A DNA stretch of 64,000 nucleotides from Xanthomonas hortorum pv. pelargonii (GCF_024499015.1 NZ_CP098604.1:682001-746000), one strand, 5' to 3'. Positions 19,947-30,442 are shown, numbered from the stretch's first letter. The notes: a model not told the origin generated them from the sequence alone. Numbers and translations: made by a program.

Positions 19947-20034
19947 AGCGGTCAAGCTCTCACAGTGCCATTGTCGTTCCGACGGCGCAGGACGCGCTCT
20001 TCCACGATTCCCCAATCCCGATTCCCGATTCGCG
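19907..20034 (+). repeat. Inverted pair of GGGAATC runs across the lpxB/rnhB junction
   Basis: The forward run (19907-19928) encodes the lpxB C-terminus. The inverted run (20006-20034) encodes the N-terminal PIPIPDS stretch of RnhB. Confidence 0.8.
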
Positions 20035-20671
20035 CTTGATTGCCGGCGTGGACGAAGCCGGCCGCGGCCCGCTCGCCGGCCCGGTTGCGGTGGCTGCGGT
20101 GGTGTTCGACCCGAGCAAGCCGCGCATCAACGGGCTGGACGATTCCAAGCAACTGACTGCCGAGCGGCGTGAGCAGTTGTACGCGCGCATCGTCGAGCGG
20201 GCGCTGGCCTGGTCGGTGGTCTTGATCGACAGCGAAGAGATCGACCGCATCAACATCTACCAGGCCACCATGCCGGGCATGCGCCGCGCGGTGGAAGGGG
20301 TGGCGCATGTGGCCGGGTTCGCGCGTATCGACGGCAACCGCGTGCCCAAAGGGCTGCCCTGCCCGGCCGAGGCCTTGATCGGTGGCGATGCGCTCGATCG
20401 CGCCATCATGGCCGCCTCGATCGTGGCCAAGGTCACCCGCGACCGTTTGATGCATGAGTTGCACGCGCAGCATCCCGAATACCGCTTCGACCAGCACAAA
20501 GGCTACGCCACGCCGGTGCATCTGGCCGCATTGCAGACGCACGGGCCCTGCCCGCAGCATCGCCGCAGTTTCGCACCGGTGCGGCGTGCGCTGGGAATCG
20601 AGACCGCCGCCCCGTCGAACTGGGACGTGCCCTGCGTGGCCCCGGCCGATGGCCTGCTGCTGGCCGACTGA
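19943..20671 (+). CDS. rnhB: Ribonuclease HII
   Basis: Removes ribonucleotides from DNA and RNA-DNA hybrids. 242 residues; the core starts at ~residue 31 with [22 protein letters not shown] (the catalytic Asp-Glu pair is DE in GVDEAGRG). The further acidic residues lie around [24 protein letters not shown], and [14 protein letters not shown] is a family block. The ATG at 19943 overlaps the lpxB stop. The ~30-residue N-terminal extension ahead of the core is partly encoded by an inverted GGGAATC repeat ([11 protein letters not shown]). It is absent from E. coli RNase HII and unlikely to matter for catalysis. Confidence 0.95.
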   Translation: MKRSSSHSAIVVPTAQDALFHDSPIPIPDSRLIAGVDEAGRGPLAGPVAVAAVVFDPSKPRINGLDDSKQLTAERREQLYARIVERALAWSVVLIDSEEIDRINIYQATMPGMRRAVEGVAHVAGFARIDGNRVPKGLPCPAEALIGGDALDRAIMAASIVAKVTRDRLMHELHAQHPEYRFDQHKGYATPVHLAALQTHGPCPQHRRSFAPVRRALGIETAAPSNWDVPCVAPADGLLLAD

Positions 20672-20957
20672 CTGACCGCAGTCCAGGGGACCTGGCCCGG
20701 TATCGGTGCCATCCATCCGCGCACATGCGGCCCGCTTCGGCCGTGGCTTCGCGCAGCGAGCGTTGCGCTCGCGCAGCCCCGCACGCACCCCGATCCGCGC
20801 AATCGCCATCGCTGCGCTCCACGCAGCTAGCCGAACCCTGAATCGGCTGCACCGGCCAGCCCCCGTGGCGTCTGGCCGCGGCCCCGCGCCTGCGCTGTCA
20901 AGCCTTGTTCGGCCCGGCCACGGTCGCTACCCTGACCGCGCATTATTCCGGTCTCGC

Positions 20958-23900
20958 ATGTCCACTTCCCGCTTCGTCCATCTGCACGTCCACACCGAGT
21001 TCTCGCTGGCGGATTCCACCATCCGTGTGCCCGAGAAACCGGATCAGGCTGACCCGAAAAAGGCCAAGCAGGCCAACCTGCTGAGCCGCGCGGTCGAACT
21101 CGACATGCCCGCGCTGGCGGTCACCGACCTCAACAACCTGTTCGCGCTGGTCAAGTTCTACAAGGCCGCCGAAGGCGTGGGCATCAAGCCGATCGCCGGC
21201 GCCGACGTGATGATCGCCACGCCGGACATGACGCCCTGGCGCATGACCCTGCTGTGCCGCGACCGCGAAGGCTACCTGAGCTTGTCTCGGCTGCTCACCC
21301 GCGCCTGGATGGAAGGCCACCGCCCTGAAGGCGGCGTGGCCATCCACCCCGAATGGCTGCAGAGCGGCCACGCCAACCTGTTCGCCCTGGCCGGCCGCGA
21401 CAGCCTGGCCGGGCGTCTGTTCGGCGAAGGCCGCGCCGATCTGGCCGAGCAGCAGCTGGCCGACTGGCAACGCGTGTTCGGCGATGGCCTGCACCTGGAA
21501 CTCACCCGCACCGGGCGCGAGGGCGAAGAACGCTTCAACCAGTTCGCCCTGCATGCGGCCGGTGTGCGCGGGCTGCCGGTGGTGGCCAGCAACGATGTGC
21601 GCTTTCTGTACGCCAGCGACTTCAATGCGCACGAGGCGCGTGTGTGCATTTCGTCGGGCCGCGTGCTCGACGACCCCAAGCGCCCGCGCGAGTACAGCGA
21701 CCAGCAGTACCTGAAGTCCAGCGAGGAGATGGCCGCGCTGTTCGCCGACGTGCCCGACGCGATCGACAACACCCACGCGCTGGCGCAACGCTGCAACATC
21801 GAGATGCGCCTGGGCACCTACTTCCTGCCCGCCTATCCGGTGCCGGAAGACGAGACGCTGGACAGCTGGATCCGCAGCCAGGCGCGCGACGGTCTGGCCG
21901 CGCGCCTGGAAAAAAGCCCGATCGCACCCGGCAAGACCCGCCAGGATTACGTGGACCGGCTGGAATTCGAGCTGGACACCATCATCAAGATGGGCTTCCC
22001 CGGCTACTTCCTGATCGTGGCCGACTTCATCCAGTGGGGCAAGAACCAGGGTATTCCGATCGGCCCGGGCCGCGGTTCCGGCGCCGGCTCGCTGGTGGCC
22101 TGGGCGCTGCAGATCACCGATCTGGATCCGCTGCCGTACAACCTGCTGTTCGAGCGCTTCTTGAATCCAGAGCGCGTGTCGATGCCCGACTTCGACATCG
22201 ACTTCTGCATGGATCGCCGCGACGAGGTGATCGACTACGTGGCGCGCAAGTACGGGCGCGAGCGGGTCAGCCAGATCATCACCTACGGCACCATGGCGGC
22301 CAAGGCGGTGGTGCGCGACGCCGGGCGCGTGCTCGGCTTCACCTATGGCCTGGTCGACAGCGTGGCCAAGCTGATCCCCAACATCCTGGGCATCACGCTC
22401 AAGGATGCGATGGGCGAAGGCAAGGATTCGGAGATGGCTTCACCGGACCTGATCCAGCGCTATCAGGTCGAAGACGACGTGCGCGACCTGATGGACTTGG
22501 CGCGCCAGCTCGAGGACCTCACCCGCAACGCCGGCAAGCACGCCGGCGGCGTGGTGATCGCGCCCGAGCCGCTCTCCGAGTTCTGCCCGCTGTTCGCCGA
22601 ACACGACGAGGGCGGACGCGGCAAGAATCAGGTCACCCAGTTCGACAAGGACGACGTCGAAGCGGTTGGCCTGGTCAAGTTCGACTTCCTCGGCCTGCGC
22701 ACGCTGACCATCATCGATTGGGCGGTCAAGGCGATCAACGTGCGCCATGCGCGCGCCGGCATCGACCCGGTCGACATCACCACGCTTCCGCTCGACGACG
22801 TGCCCACCTACAAGGGCGTGTTCGCCTCGGGCAATACCGGCGCGGTGTTCCAGTTCGAATCCTCAGGCATGCGCCGCCTGCTCAAGGACGCGCGCCCGGA
22901 CCGTTTCGAAGACCTGATCGCGCTAGTGTCGCTGTACCGCCCCGGCCCGATGGACCTGATCCCGGACTTCAACGCGCGCAAGCACGGCCAGCAGGAGATC
23001 ATCTACCCGGATCCGCGCACCGAGGCCATCCTCAAGGACACCTACGGGATCATGGTGTACCAGGAGCAGGTGATGCAGATGGCGCAGATCGTCGGCGATT
23101 ATTCGCTGGGCGGCGCCGACCTGCTGCGCCGCGCGATGGGCAAGAAAGTGCCGGCCGAAATGGCCAAGCACCGCGAGATCTTCCGCGAGGGCGCCGCCAA
23201 GGGCGGCGTGAGCGCGCACAAGGCCGACGAAATCTTCGACCTGATGGAGAAGTTCGCCGGCTACGGCTTCAACAAGTCGCACGCGGCCGCCTACGCGCTG
23301 GTCAGTTACCAGACCGCCTGGCTGAAACGGCACTACCCGGCCGAGTTCATGGCCGCCACGCTGTCCTCGGACATGGACAATACCGACAAGGTGGTCGGCT
23401 TTCTCGATGAGGTGCGCAACCTCGGCCTGACCGTCAAGCCGCCGCGTGTCAACGAATCGGCCTACATGTTCGAGGCCGCCACCCCGGACACGATTCAATA
23501 CGGCCTGGGCGCGATCAAGGGCGTCGGCCAGGGCGCGTGCGAGGCGATCATCGAAGAACGCCAGCGCGGCGGCCCCTACACCACGCTGCTGGATTTCTGC
23601 ACGCGTGTGGGCACCGCAAAGCTCAACCGGCGCACGCTGGAGGCGATGGTCAATGCCGGCGCGATGGACGGCCTGGGCAAGAACCGCGCCTCGCTGATGC
23701 TGCAGCTGCCGGAGGTGATGAAAGCCACCGAGCAGATGGCGCGCGAGCGCGCCTCGGGGCAGAACTCGCTATTCGGCGGCGCCGATACCAGCGCACCGGC
23801 GCTGCGTCTGGACCTGCCCGAAAGCAAGGAATGGCCGCTGGGCCAACTACTCACCGGCGAGCGCGAAACGCTGGGCTTCTATCTCAGCGGCCACCCGTTC

Positions 23901-24548
23901 GACCCGCACCGCGACGAAGTGCGCGAGCTGGTCGGCTGCGATCTGGGGTCGCTGGAAAAGATTCTCGCCTCGCAACAGCGTGGCGGCGGTGGGGGCGGTG
24001 GCGATGGCGAAAAACGCGCCTGGCGCCCGGAAATCAGCGCCATTCTCGCTGGCCTGGTGGTCGGCGTGCGCCGCAAGGGCGACAGCCAGGTGTTCGTGCA
24101 ACTGGAAGACGGCCGTGGCCGGGTCGAGTGCAGCGCGTTCTCCGATGCGATGGCCGAGTTCGGGCATCTGCTCACCCGCGACCGCATCCTGATCGTCAAG
24201 GGCGGCCTGCGCGAAGACGAATTCAACGGCGGCTACAGCCTGCGCATCCGCCAGTGCTGGGATTACGAGCAGATCTGCGCCGAACACGCGCAACGGCTGT
24301 CGCTGCGCCTGGACCTGCGCGAAAAACAGGCCTGGAAGCGCATCGACGCCCTGCTGGCCAAGCACCGCCCCGGCAAGACGCCGCTGCGCCTGGACCTGCT
24401 GCTGCGTGCCCAAAGCGGCGGCGTGGCCGGCATGCTCGACCTAAACGGCAGCCATTCGGTGCGCATCGACCAGCATCTGATGGACAGCCTGCGCGCCGAC
24501 CCGGCAGTGCGCTCCTTGAAGATCAAGTACAGCCCACCGTGGGCGTGA
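20958..24548 (+). CDS. dnaE: DNA polymerase III subunit alpha
   Basis: The replicative C-family polymerase catalytic subunit. 1,196 residues. In order: PHP domain (FVHLHVHTEFSLADSTIR at the start), the Pol3 palm with catalytic acidic motif SMPDFDIDFCMDRRDEVIDY (~residues 411-430), the fingers and beta-clamp region, HhH segments (YGLGAIKGVGQGACEAII), and a C-terminal OB fold. The OB fold is preceded by a glycine-rich linker (QRGGGGGGGDGEK, ~1014-1026). The ATG at 20958 gives the canonical MSTSRFVHLHVHTEFS; the upstream open frame is non-homologous. The order rnhB-dnaE-accA is conserved in gammaproteobacteria. Confidence 0.97.
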   Translation: MSTSRFVHLHVHTEFSLADSTIRVPEKPDQADPKKAKQANLLSRAVELDMPALAVTDLNNLFALVKFYKAAEGVGIKPIAGADVMIATPDMTPWRMTLLCRDREGYLSLSRLLTRAWMEGHRPEGGVAIHPEWLQSGHANLFALAGRDSLAGRLFGEGRADLAEQQLADWQRVFGDGLHLELTRTGREGEERFNQFALHAAGVRGLPVVASNDVRFLYASDFNAHEARVCISSGRVLDDPKRPREYSDQQYLKSSEEMAALFADVPDAIDNTHALAQRCNIEMRLGTYFLPAYPVPEDETLDSWIRSQARDGLAARLEKSPIAPGKTRQDYVDRLEFELDTIIKMGFPGYFLIVADFIQWGKNQGIPIGPGRGSGAGSLVAWALQITDLDPLPYNLLFERFLNPERVSMPDFDIDFCMDRRDEVIDYVARKYGRERVSQIITYGTMAAKAVVRDAGRVLGFTYGLVDSVAKLIPNILGITLKDAMGEGKDSEMASPDLIQRYQVEDDVRDLMDLARQLEDLTRNAGKHAGGVVIAPEPLSEFCPLFAEHDEGGRGKNQVTQFDKDDVEAVGLVKFDFLGLRTLTIIDWAVKAINVRHARAGIDPVDITTLPLDDVPTYKGVFASGNTGAVFQFESSGMRRLLKDARPDRFEDLIALVSLYRPGPMDLIPDFNARKHGQQEIIYPDPRTEAILKDTYGIMVYQEQVMQMAQIVGDYSLGGADLLRRAMGKKVPAEMAKHREIFREGAAKGGVSAHKADEIFDLMEKFAGYGFNKSHAAAYALVSYQTAWLKRHYPAEFMAATLSSDMDNTDKVVGFLDEVRNLGLTVKPPRVNESAYMFEAATPDTIQYGLGAIKGVGQGACEAIIEERQRGGPYTTLLDFCTRVGTAKLNRRTLEAMVNAGAMDGLGKNRASLMLQLPEVMKATEQMARERASGQNSLFGGADTSAPALRLDLPESKEWPLGQLLTGERETLGFYLSGHPFDPHRDEVRELVGCDLGSLEKILASQQRGGGGGGGDGEKRAWRPEISAILAGLVVGVRRKGDSQVFVQLEDGRGRVECSAFSDAMAEFGHLLTRDRILIVKGGLREDEFNGGYSLRIRQCWDYEQICAEHAQRLSLRLDLREKQAWKRIDALLAKHRPGKTPLRLDLLLRAQSGGVAGMLDLNGSHSVRIDQHLMDSLRADPAVRSLKIKYSPPWA

Positions 24549-24640
24549 GAATGGGGAATCGGGAATGGGGAATCACAAAGGCGAGGCAGCCATCCGGCCT
24601 GCTTTGATTCTCCATTCTCCATTCCCGATTCTCCCAACCC
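24549..24640 (+). repeat. Inverted pair of GGGAATC-like runs between dnaE and accA
   Basis: A forward run (about 24551-24573) and an inverted run (24606-24636) are separated by ~33 nt and can form a long stem-loop. They may act as a transcription or mRNA boundary between dnaE and accA (inference). Confidence 0.75.
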
Positions 24641-24704
24641 CACCGTACGGGTCCGGCAGACGCATTCGGCTACACTTCCCGCCTTACGTTGACGACACCA
24701 CTGC

Positions 24705-25664
<960 letters not shown>

Positions 25665-25737
25665 TCGGCGGTTGACTCACGATGGCGCAGAGCGCGCCAT
25701 CGCACCGCCAGGCACGCATGAAAAGGATGTCCGCACA

Positions 25738-26493
25738 ATGAGCCCGCTGCTGCTTTTATCGCTGGTGTTACAGGCCGCCTGCTGCGTGCACGTGGTCCGC
25801 AGCGGCCGCCCGCTGTACTGGATCTTCATCCTGCTGGTGTTGCCTTTTCTTGCGACGCTGGTCTATATCGTGGTGGCGGTGATTCCGGATCTGCGCAACG
25901 ACCCGACCGCGCGCCGCGGTTTGCGCAAGGTGCGTCAGCGCATCGATCCGCAACGCGAACAACGCGACGCTTCGCGGCAACTGGATGTGGCCGACACTCC
26001 GGAAAACCGCCGTCGGCTCGCGCAGACGCTGCTGGAACAAGGCGACTACACGCGTGCGGCAGAGCTCTACCAGGGCGCGCTGCGTGGCATCTACCGCGAC
26101 GATCCAGACTTGATGCTGGGCCTGGCCAAGGCGCAGTACGGGCTGGGCCAGGCGGCGGAAACACGCAAGACCCTGGACGCATTGATCACCGCCAATCCCA
26201 ACTACCGTTCGCACGACGGGCATCTGCTGTATGCACGCGCGGTCGAGGACAGCGGCAGCATCGACGAGGCGCTGCACGAGTACGAGACGCTTGCGCAAGG
26301 CTATCCGGGCGAAGAAGCACGCGTGCGCTATGCGCAATTGCTGCTGCGCGCTGCGCGCCAGCAGGAGGCCAAGGCCATCTTCGAGCAGGTGCTGCGGCAT
26401 GCGGCCGCCTCGCCCAAGCATTACCAGCGCGAACAACGCGCCTGGATCGACATCGCACGCAAAGGTCTGAGCGAGCTGGGCGTCGACGCGTAA
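25738..26493 (+). CDS. Membrane-anchored TPR protein
   Basis: 251 residues with two N-terminal membrane segments (LLLLSLVLQAACCVHVV and WIFILLVLPFLATLVYIVVAVI, residues ~3-50) and a cytosolic domain of about four TPR-like helical pairs. The clearest are NRRRLAQTLLEQGDYTRAAELYQ, LMLGLAKAQYGLGQAAETRKTL and EARVRYAQLLLRAARQQEAKAIFEQ. A protein-binding scaffold role is inferred from TPRs only. The ATG at 25738 is preferred over an in-frame ATG 66 nt upstream because it starts directly at the membrane segment and has a GGA SD-like sequence. Convergent with the next gene. Confidence 0.8.
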   Translation: MSPLLLLSLVLQAACCVHVVRSGRPLYWIFILLVLPFLATLVYIVVAVIPDLRNDPTARRGLRKVRQRIDPQREQRDASRQLDVADTPENRRRLAQTLLEQGDYTRAAELYQGALRGIYRDDPDLMLGLAKAQYGLGQAAETRKTLDALITANPNYRSHDGHLLYARAVEDSGSIDEALHEYETLAQGYPGEEARVRYAQLLLRAARQQEAKAIFEQVLRHAAASPKHYQREQRAWIDIARKGLSELGVDA

Positions 26494-26562
26494 TTGCAAA
26501 CTGACCCAATCACCCTGCGACGGCCAGCGCCTCTGCGCACGCCGTCTGTTCGTCAACAGCGC

Positions 26563-27009
26563 TCAAAACGGCTTGGCGAGCACCAGCCAGATCACGCCGA
26601 CCAACAAGAACACCGGCACTTCGTTGAACAGCCGCAGCGCGCGGCCGCTGGGCACGGCGCGCCCCTGGTCCACGCCCTTCAACCAGCGCCCGGACACGAT
26701 GTAGTGCGCCAGAATCAGCGCCACTGCAAAGAGTTTCGCGTGCATCCAGCCTCCAGCCACCATCGTCGGGAAGTCAGGAATCACCCGATAGCCTTGCCAC
26801 AACACCGCACCCAGCACCAGCGCCAGACCCAGCATGCTGTGGCCGAACTTGTAGAGGCGACGCCCCATCAGCACCAGGCGCGCACGCACCGCGGGCTCTG
26901 CTCCGGCTTCGGCGATATTGACCAGGATGCGTGGCAGGTAGAACACCGCGGCCATCCAGGCGATGACGAACAACAGGTGGAAGGTCTTGATCCACAGATA
27001 CAGGGTCAT
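26563..27009 (-). CDS. HemJ-like / CopD-family membrane protein
   Basis: 148 residues and four hydrophobic segments. The N-terminus LWIKTFHLLFVIAWMAAVFYLPRI and the later GGWMHAKLFAVALILAHY are the signature of HemJ, the heme-dependent protoporphyrinogen IX oxidase. They retain the conserved His in the first segment and the His-Ala-Lys motif. Known family role: oxidation of protoporphyrinogen to protoporphyrin in heme synthesis in bacteria lacking HemG and HemY. Whether this organism relies on it is not visible here. Divergent from the methyltransferase gene. Confidence 0.75.
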   Translation of the reverse strand: MTLYLWIKTFHLLFVIAWMAAVFYLPRILVNIAEAGAEPAVRARLVLMGRRLYKFGHSMLGLALVLGAVLWQGYRVIPDFPTMVAGGWMHAKLFAVALILAHYIVSGRWLKGVDQGRAVPSGRALRLFNEVPVFLLVGVIWLVLAKPF

Positions 27010-27082
27010 GGGCTGGCTTCGCTGGCTGGCGTAGGATGGCCCGCATTTTCACCTATCCGCTTGCGCGAAAGCACATCCGTCC

Positions 27083-27685
27083 ATGCATCAGCCCCACGAC
27101 AAACAGTACGACGCCCACTATTTCAGCCGCTGGTATCGCGATGCCGGCCTAGCCGACCCGGCGCGCCTGCGACGCAAGGTCGCACTCGCGGTGAGCCAGG
27201 CCGAGTACTACCTGGAGCGCCCGATCCGCAGCGTGCTGGATATCGGCTGCGGCGAGGCCGCGTGGCGCGCGCCGTTGTTGGCGTTGCGGCCAAAGCTCAG
27301 TTATCTGGGTTTCGACAGCAGCCCCTATGCAGTGCAGCGCTACGGGCGCAGCCGGCAGATCCACCCTGCCCGCTTCGGCGATTTCGCCTGGCTGCGCCCG
27401 TGCGCACCGGTGGATCTGTTGATCTGCTCGGACGTGCTGCATTACGTGCCCACGCGTGAGCTCAATCAGGGCCTGCCCGGATTGGCCGAGATGTGCGCGG
27501 GCGTGGCGTTTCTGGAGACGTTTGCGCAGGAGGATGCCTTCGAAGGCGATCACGATGGTTTTCAGCCGCGGCCGGCGCGCTGGTATCGGCGCCGCTTCGC
27601 CAGCGTGGGCTTTGCGGCGCTGGGGTCGCATTGCTGGTTGTCGCCGCAGTTGGGTGGAGAGACCTCTGCGTTGGAGCGCGGTTGA
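27083..27685 (+). CDS. Class I SAM-dependent methyltransferase
   Basis: A 200-residue protein with a Rossmann methyltransferase fold: motif I VLDIGCGEAAWR (~residues 50-61), the motif II-type YLGFDSSPYAV, and motif IV-like VDLLICSDVLHYVP. Substrate unknown. The N-terminus DKQYDAHYFSRWYRD resembles small-molecule and sugar methyltransferases. No operon partner: a divergent gene on one side and a repeat region on the other. Confidence 0.75.
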   Translation: MHQPHDKQYDAHYFSRWYRDAGLADPARLRRKVALAVSQAEYYLERPIRSVLDIGCGEAAWRAPLLALRPKLSYLGFDSSPYAVQRYGRSRQIHPARFGDFAWLRPCAPVDLLICSDVLHYVPTRELNQGLPGLAEMCAGVAFLETFAQEDAFEGDHDGFQPRPARWYRRRFASVGFAALGSHCWLSPQLGGETSALERG

Positions 27686-27717
27686 TTGGATGTGGCGGCT
27701 GCAGGTGAGGCGGTACG

Positions 27718-27914
27718 TGTGGCTTCGCCCCGTACCCTCACCCCAACCCCCGCTCCGTGCCCCGGCCCGCGCTTGCGGAGCTGTCCCTTCTCCCATCGGG
27801 AGAAGGTGCACCGCAGGGGCGGATGAGGGTACGGGCGAAGCCTAGTGGAGTTCGAGTGCATGTGGCTTCGCCCGTACCACTCCCAACCCCTCTCCCAGGG
27901 GGAGAGGGGCTTTA
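27718..27914 (-). repeat. Inverted copy of the 139-bp CTTCGCCCGTACCCTC repeat family
   Basis: This lies in the 412-nt gap between the methyltransferase and the PHB depolymerase. 27718-27846 resembles the reverse complement of the unit at 53.3 kb (the GGGAGAAGGTGC / CCTTCTCCC hairpin and GAGGGTACGGGCGAAGCC edge), followed by a half-unit in the opposite sense (27859-27914, CCCCTCTCCC/GGGAGAGGGG hairpin). Otherwise I see only a weak possible -10 for the next gene in the gap. Confidence 0.7.
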
Positions 27915-28097
27915 TAGTCCCGCTACGAATTCGACCTTCCGGCAATGCGGCGGCTCAAAGATCACAATTAGCGACAGATACGTCGCCTACGCCTGCCATA
28001 TCTCCTATGACAACCTCTACCGTCCGCAGCCCCATTAAGGTGCAAATGCGCCAAAGCGGGTATGCTGCGTGGCAGCAAAGCCGCACGGATGGGTGGA

Positions 28098-29405
28098 ATG
28101 CTTTATCAACTGCACGAGCTAACCCGCAATCTGCTAGCCCCTTGGGTGCATCAGGCCCAGGCGAACGCCAAGATGTTCTCCGACCCCGACAGTCTGTGGG
28201 CCTCGCTCCCGGGTGCCGAACGCATGGCGGCCAGCAATGAGCTGTTCCACCGCCTCGGCAAGGAATACGAAAAGCCCGCCTGGGCGCTCGACGATGTCGA
28301 GGTCGACGGCCACTCGCTGCCGATCATCGAACGCGAAGTCCTGAGCAAGCCGTTCTGCCGCCTGCTGCGCTTCAAGCGTTTCAGCGACCATGTCGAGCTG
28401 ATTGGCACGATGAAGCAGCAGCCCGCCGTGCTGGTGGTGGCCCCATTATCCGGCCACCACGCCACCCTGCTGCGCGATACCGTGCGTACCCTGCTGCGCA
28501 ACCACAAGGTCTACGTGACCGACTGGGTCGACGCGCGCATGGTGCCGCTGGAAGCCGGCGCGTTCCGGCTCGAGGACTACATCAGCTACATCCAGGAATT
28601 CATCCGCCACATCGGCGCCGACCGCCTGCATGTGGTGAGCGTGTGCCAGCCCACCGTGCCGGTGCTCGCGGCGGTATCGCTGATGGCCACCAACGATGAG
28701 CCCACGCCGCGATCGCTGGTGATGATGGGCGGGCCGATCGATGCACGCCGCAGCCCGACCCAGGTCAACAACCTGGCCACCGAGAACGGCATCGAGTGGT
28801 TCCAGAACAACCTGATCCACACCGTGCCGTTCCCCTATCCGGGGCATGGCCGGCAGGTTTATCCGGGCTTCCTACAGCACGCCGGTTTCCTGTCGATGAA
28901 TCCCAACCGGCACGTGATGTCGCACTGGGATTTCTACACCGATCTGGTCAAGGGCGACCTGCAGGATGCGCAGGCGCACCGGCAGTTCTACGACGAATAC
29001 AACGCCGTGCTCGACATGCCGGCCGAGTATTACCTGGACACGATTCGCGTAGTGTTTCAGGACTTCTTGCTGCCGCAGGGCAAGTGGAAAGTGGATGGTC
29101 AGTTGGTGAAGCCATCGGCAATCCGCAACACCGCGCTGCTCAGCATCGAGGGCGAACTGGACGATATCGCCGGCCTCGGTCAGACCGAAGCGGTGCACGA
29201 TCTGTGCACCGGCATCGATGCTGCGCATCGCCGTCATCTGGTGGTGGAAGGCGCCGGCCATTACGGCATCTTCAGCGGCCGTCGCTGGCGCGAAGTGGTG
29301 TATCCGCAGGTGCGCGAATTCATCGGCCGCTACGACGCAGACCCGGTCGGCAGCCGCGATCCGGCCACCGTCACCCCGATCCGCAAGCGCGGCAAACGCG
29401 CTTGA
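28098..29405 (+). CDS. phaZ: Intracellular poly(3-hydroxybutyrate) depolymerase
   Basis: Mobilises stored PHB granules into 3-hydroxybutyrate oligomers. 435 residues from the ATG at 28098, chosen for its SD-like GGATGGGTGG and family N-terminus MLYQLHELTRNLLAPW. It is an alpha/beta hydrolase with a Cys nucleophile, as known for the Ralstonia PhaZ1 type: SVCQPTVPVLA places the Cys at residue 183. The acid and His lie near ELDDIAGLGQTEAVHDL and EGAGHYGIFSGRRWR. The C-terminus is basic (PIRKRGKRA). Isolated by a strong terminator downstream. No PHB synthase genes are visible in the window. Confidence 0.88.
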   Translation: MLYQLHELTRNLLAPWVHQAQANAKMFSDPDSLWASLPGAERMAASNELFHRLGKEYEKPAWALDDVEVDGHSLPIIEREVLSKPFCRLLRFKRFSDHVELIGTMKQQPAVLVVAPLSGHHATLLRDTVRTLLRNHKVYVTDWVDARMVPLEAGAFRLEDYISYIQEFIRHIGADRLHVVSVCQPTVPVLAAVSLMATNDEPTPRSLVMMGGPIDARRSPTQVNNLATENGIEWFQNNLIHTVPFPYPGHGRQVYPGFLQHAGFLSMNPNRHVMSHWDFYTDLVKGDLQDAQAHRQFYDEYNAVLDMPAEYYLDTIRVVFQDFLLPQGKWKVDGQLVKPSAIRNTALLSIEGELDDIAGLGQTEAVHDLCTGIDAAHRRHLVVEGAGHYGIFSGRRWREVVYPQVREFIGRYDADPVGSRDPATVTPIRKRGKRA

Positions 29406-29411
29406 TCAGGT

Positions 29412-29453
29412 GAAAAAAAGCGCCTTGATCGATCTCGATCAAGGCGCTTTTTT
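29412..29453 (+). terminator. Rho-independent terminator after phaZ
   Basis: A perfect stem with GCGCCTTGATC arms and a short loop, flanked by A7 on the left and T6 on the right (29413-29452). Symmetrical, so it could work in both directions. Confidence 0.88.
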
Positions 29454-29512
29454 ATGGGCAGATTCTTGGTTCAAGCGAAGACAGAGTACTGCGTGGTCAC
29501 GCGGTCGCGTGC

Positions 29513-29615
29513 GCGGTGTCCTCGCCGCCCGCGGGACACGCCGCAAGTACGTCCATGTAGGCTCGGTGGCGGCCTCCATGCCGCCACACGGTCCCGCAAG
29601 CGGCGAGGACATCGC
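29513..29615 (-). repeat. 103-bp palindromic repeat, family B, copy B1
   Basis: An imperfect palindrome in reverse orientation: outer arms GCGGTG(T/C)CCTC... and an inner hairpin GTGGCGGC...GCCGCCAC. It contains the IS110 target GAGCCTACATGG on the minus strand. Confidence 0.82.
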
Positions 29616-29673
29616 ACCAGAGAGTCAGCCGATTGCTTTGTTGAAAACATGCACACCCACCATCTCGACAGGC

Positions 29674-29775
29674 CCTTGCCCGCCCACCGTCGCGGGACCT
29701 TACGCGGCATGGATGCCGCGTAAGAGCCTACACGGACGTACTCGCGGCGTGTCCCGCGATGGTGGGCGGGCAAGG
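29674..29775 (+). repeat. 102-bp palindromic repeat, family A, copy A2
   Basis: Same length and folding as A1. It carries the variant AGAGCCTACACGG, which matches the IS110 target guides perfectly over 12 nt (core CT 29728-29729). Confidence 0.85.
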
Positions 29776-29920
29776 GCCCTGCAGCAGACCCGAAGATCGT
29801 CGGCTCTACAAGCGATCTATCCGCACTGTCCAACTACTCAAAGCCAATCAATCTTTCGATTCGGTGCGTCGTCGTAGGTGCAGTCAAATGCTTAGGTCAA
29901 AAGCCTGGTTAGTCGAGCGC

Positions 29921-30023
29921 GCGGTGCCCTCGCCGCTCGCGGGACACGCCGCAAGTACGTCCATGTAGGCTCGGTGGCGGCATCCATGCCGCCACACGGT
30001 CCCGCAATCGGCGAGGACACCGC
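29921..30023 (-). repeat. 103-bp palindromic repeat, family B, copy B2
   Basis: An intact B copy in reverse orientation. With A2 and the 145-bp spacer between them it forms a 350-bp unit that is repeated inverted at 33.9-35.5 kb. Used here as the uninterrupted reference for the IS insertion. Confidence 0.85.
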
Positions 30024-30163
30024 ACCAGAAAGTTAGTCGGCTGCTTTGTTGAAAGCCTGCCTGTTGATCGCGTTGCGTTGCGAAGCTGATCGGACGCGCA
30101 GTTATCCAGACAGCGCATGTCATGCCTTGCTTGCAACCATGCATACCGACCATCTCGACTGGT

Positions 30164-30265
30164 CCTTGCCCGCCCACCGTCGCGGGACCTTACGCGGCAT
30201 GGATGCCGCGTAAGAGCCTACATGGACGTACTTGCGGCGTGTCCCGCGAGGGTGGGCGGGCAAGG
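30164..30265 (+). repeat. 102-bp palindromic repeat, family A, copy A3
   Basis: Same length and folding as A1, target core CT at 30218-30219. It closes the left repeat array. The 177 nt from here to the next gene show nothing else. Confidence 0.85.
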
Positions 30266-30442
30266 GTCCCACAGCCAAGCCACAGATCACCCGCTCTGCA
30301 ACTGATCTATCCGCACTGTCCAATCACTTCCACGACAACCGGGATTTCAAGTCGTAGCGTCTTTCAGGTTCTGCACTGCAGACCACGCGGTACTGCAGCG
30401 ATCACAGCCGCGTGTCGCACAACTCCCAATCACGCAGTGCAT

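Noticed and set aside
29759..29968. Two near-identical ~69-residue frames (here and, inverted, at 35188-35394)
   Set aside because: They are encoded entirely by the A-spacer-B repeat unit. Similarity reflects the DNA repeat, not a conserved protein.
29513..30265. Could the repeat array be a CRISPR or an integron attC array?
   Set aside because: The units are 102/103-bp palindromes of two families in alternating orientation, with spacers that are themselves repeated. No short identical repeats with unique spacers, no cas genes and no integrase or cassette layout.
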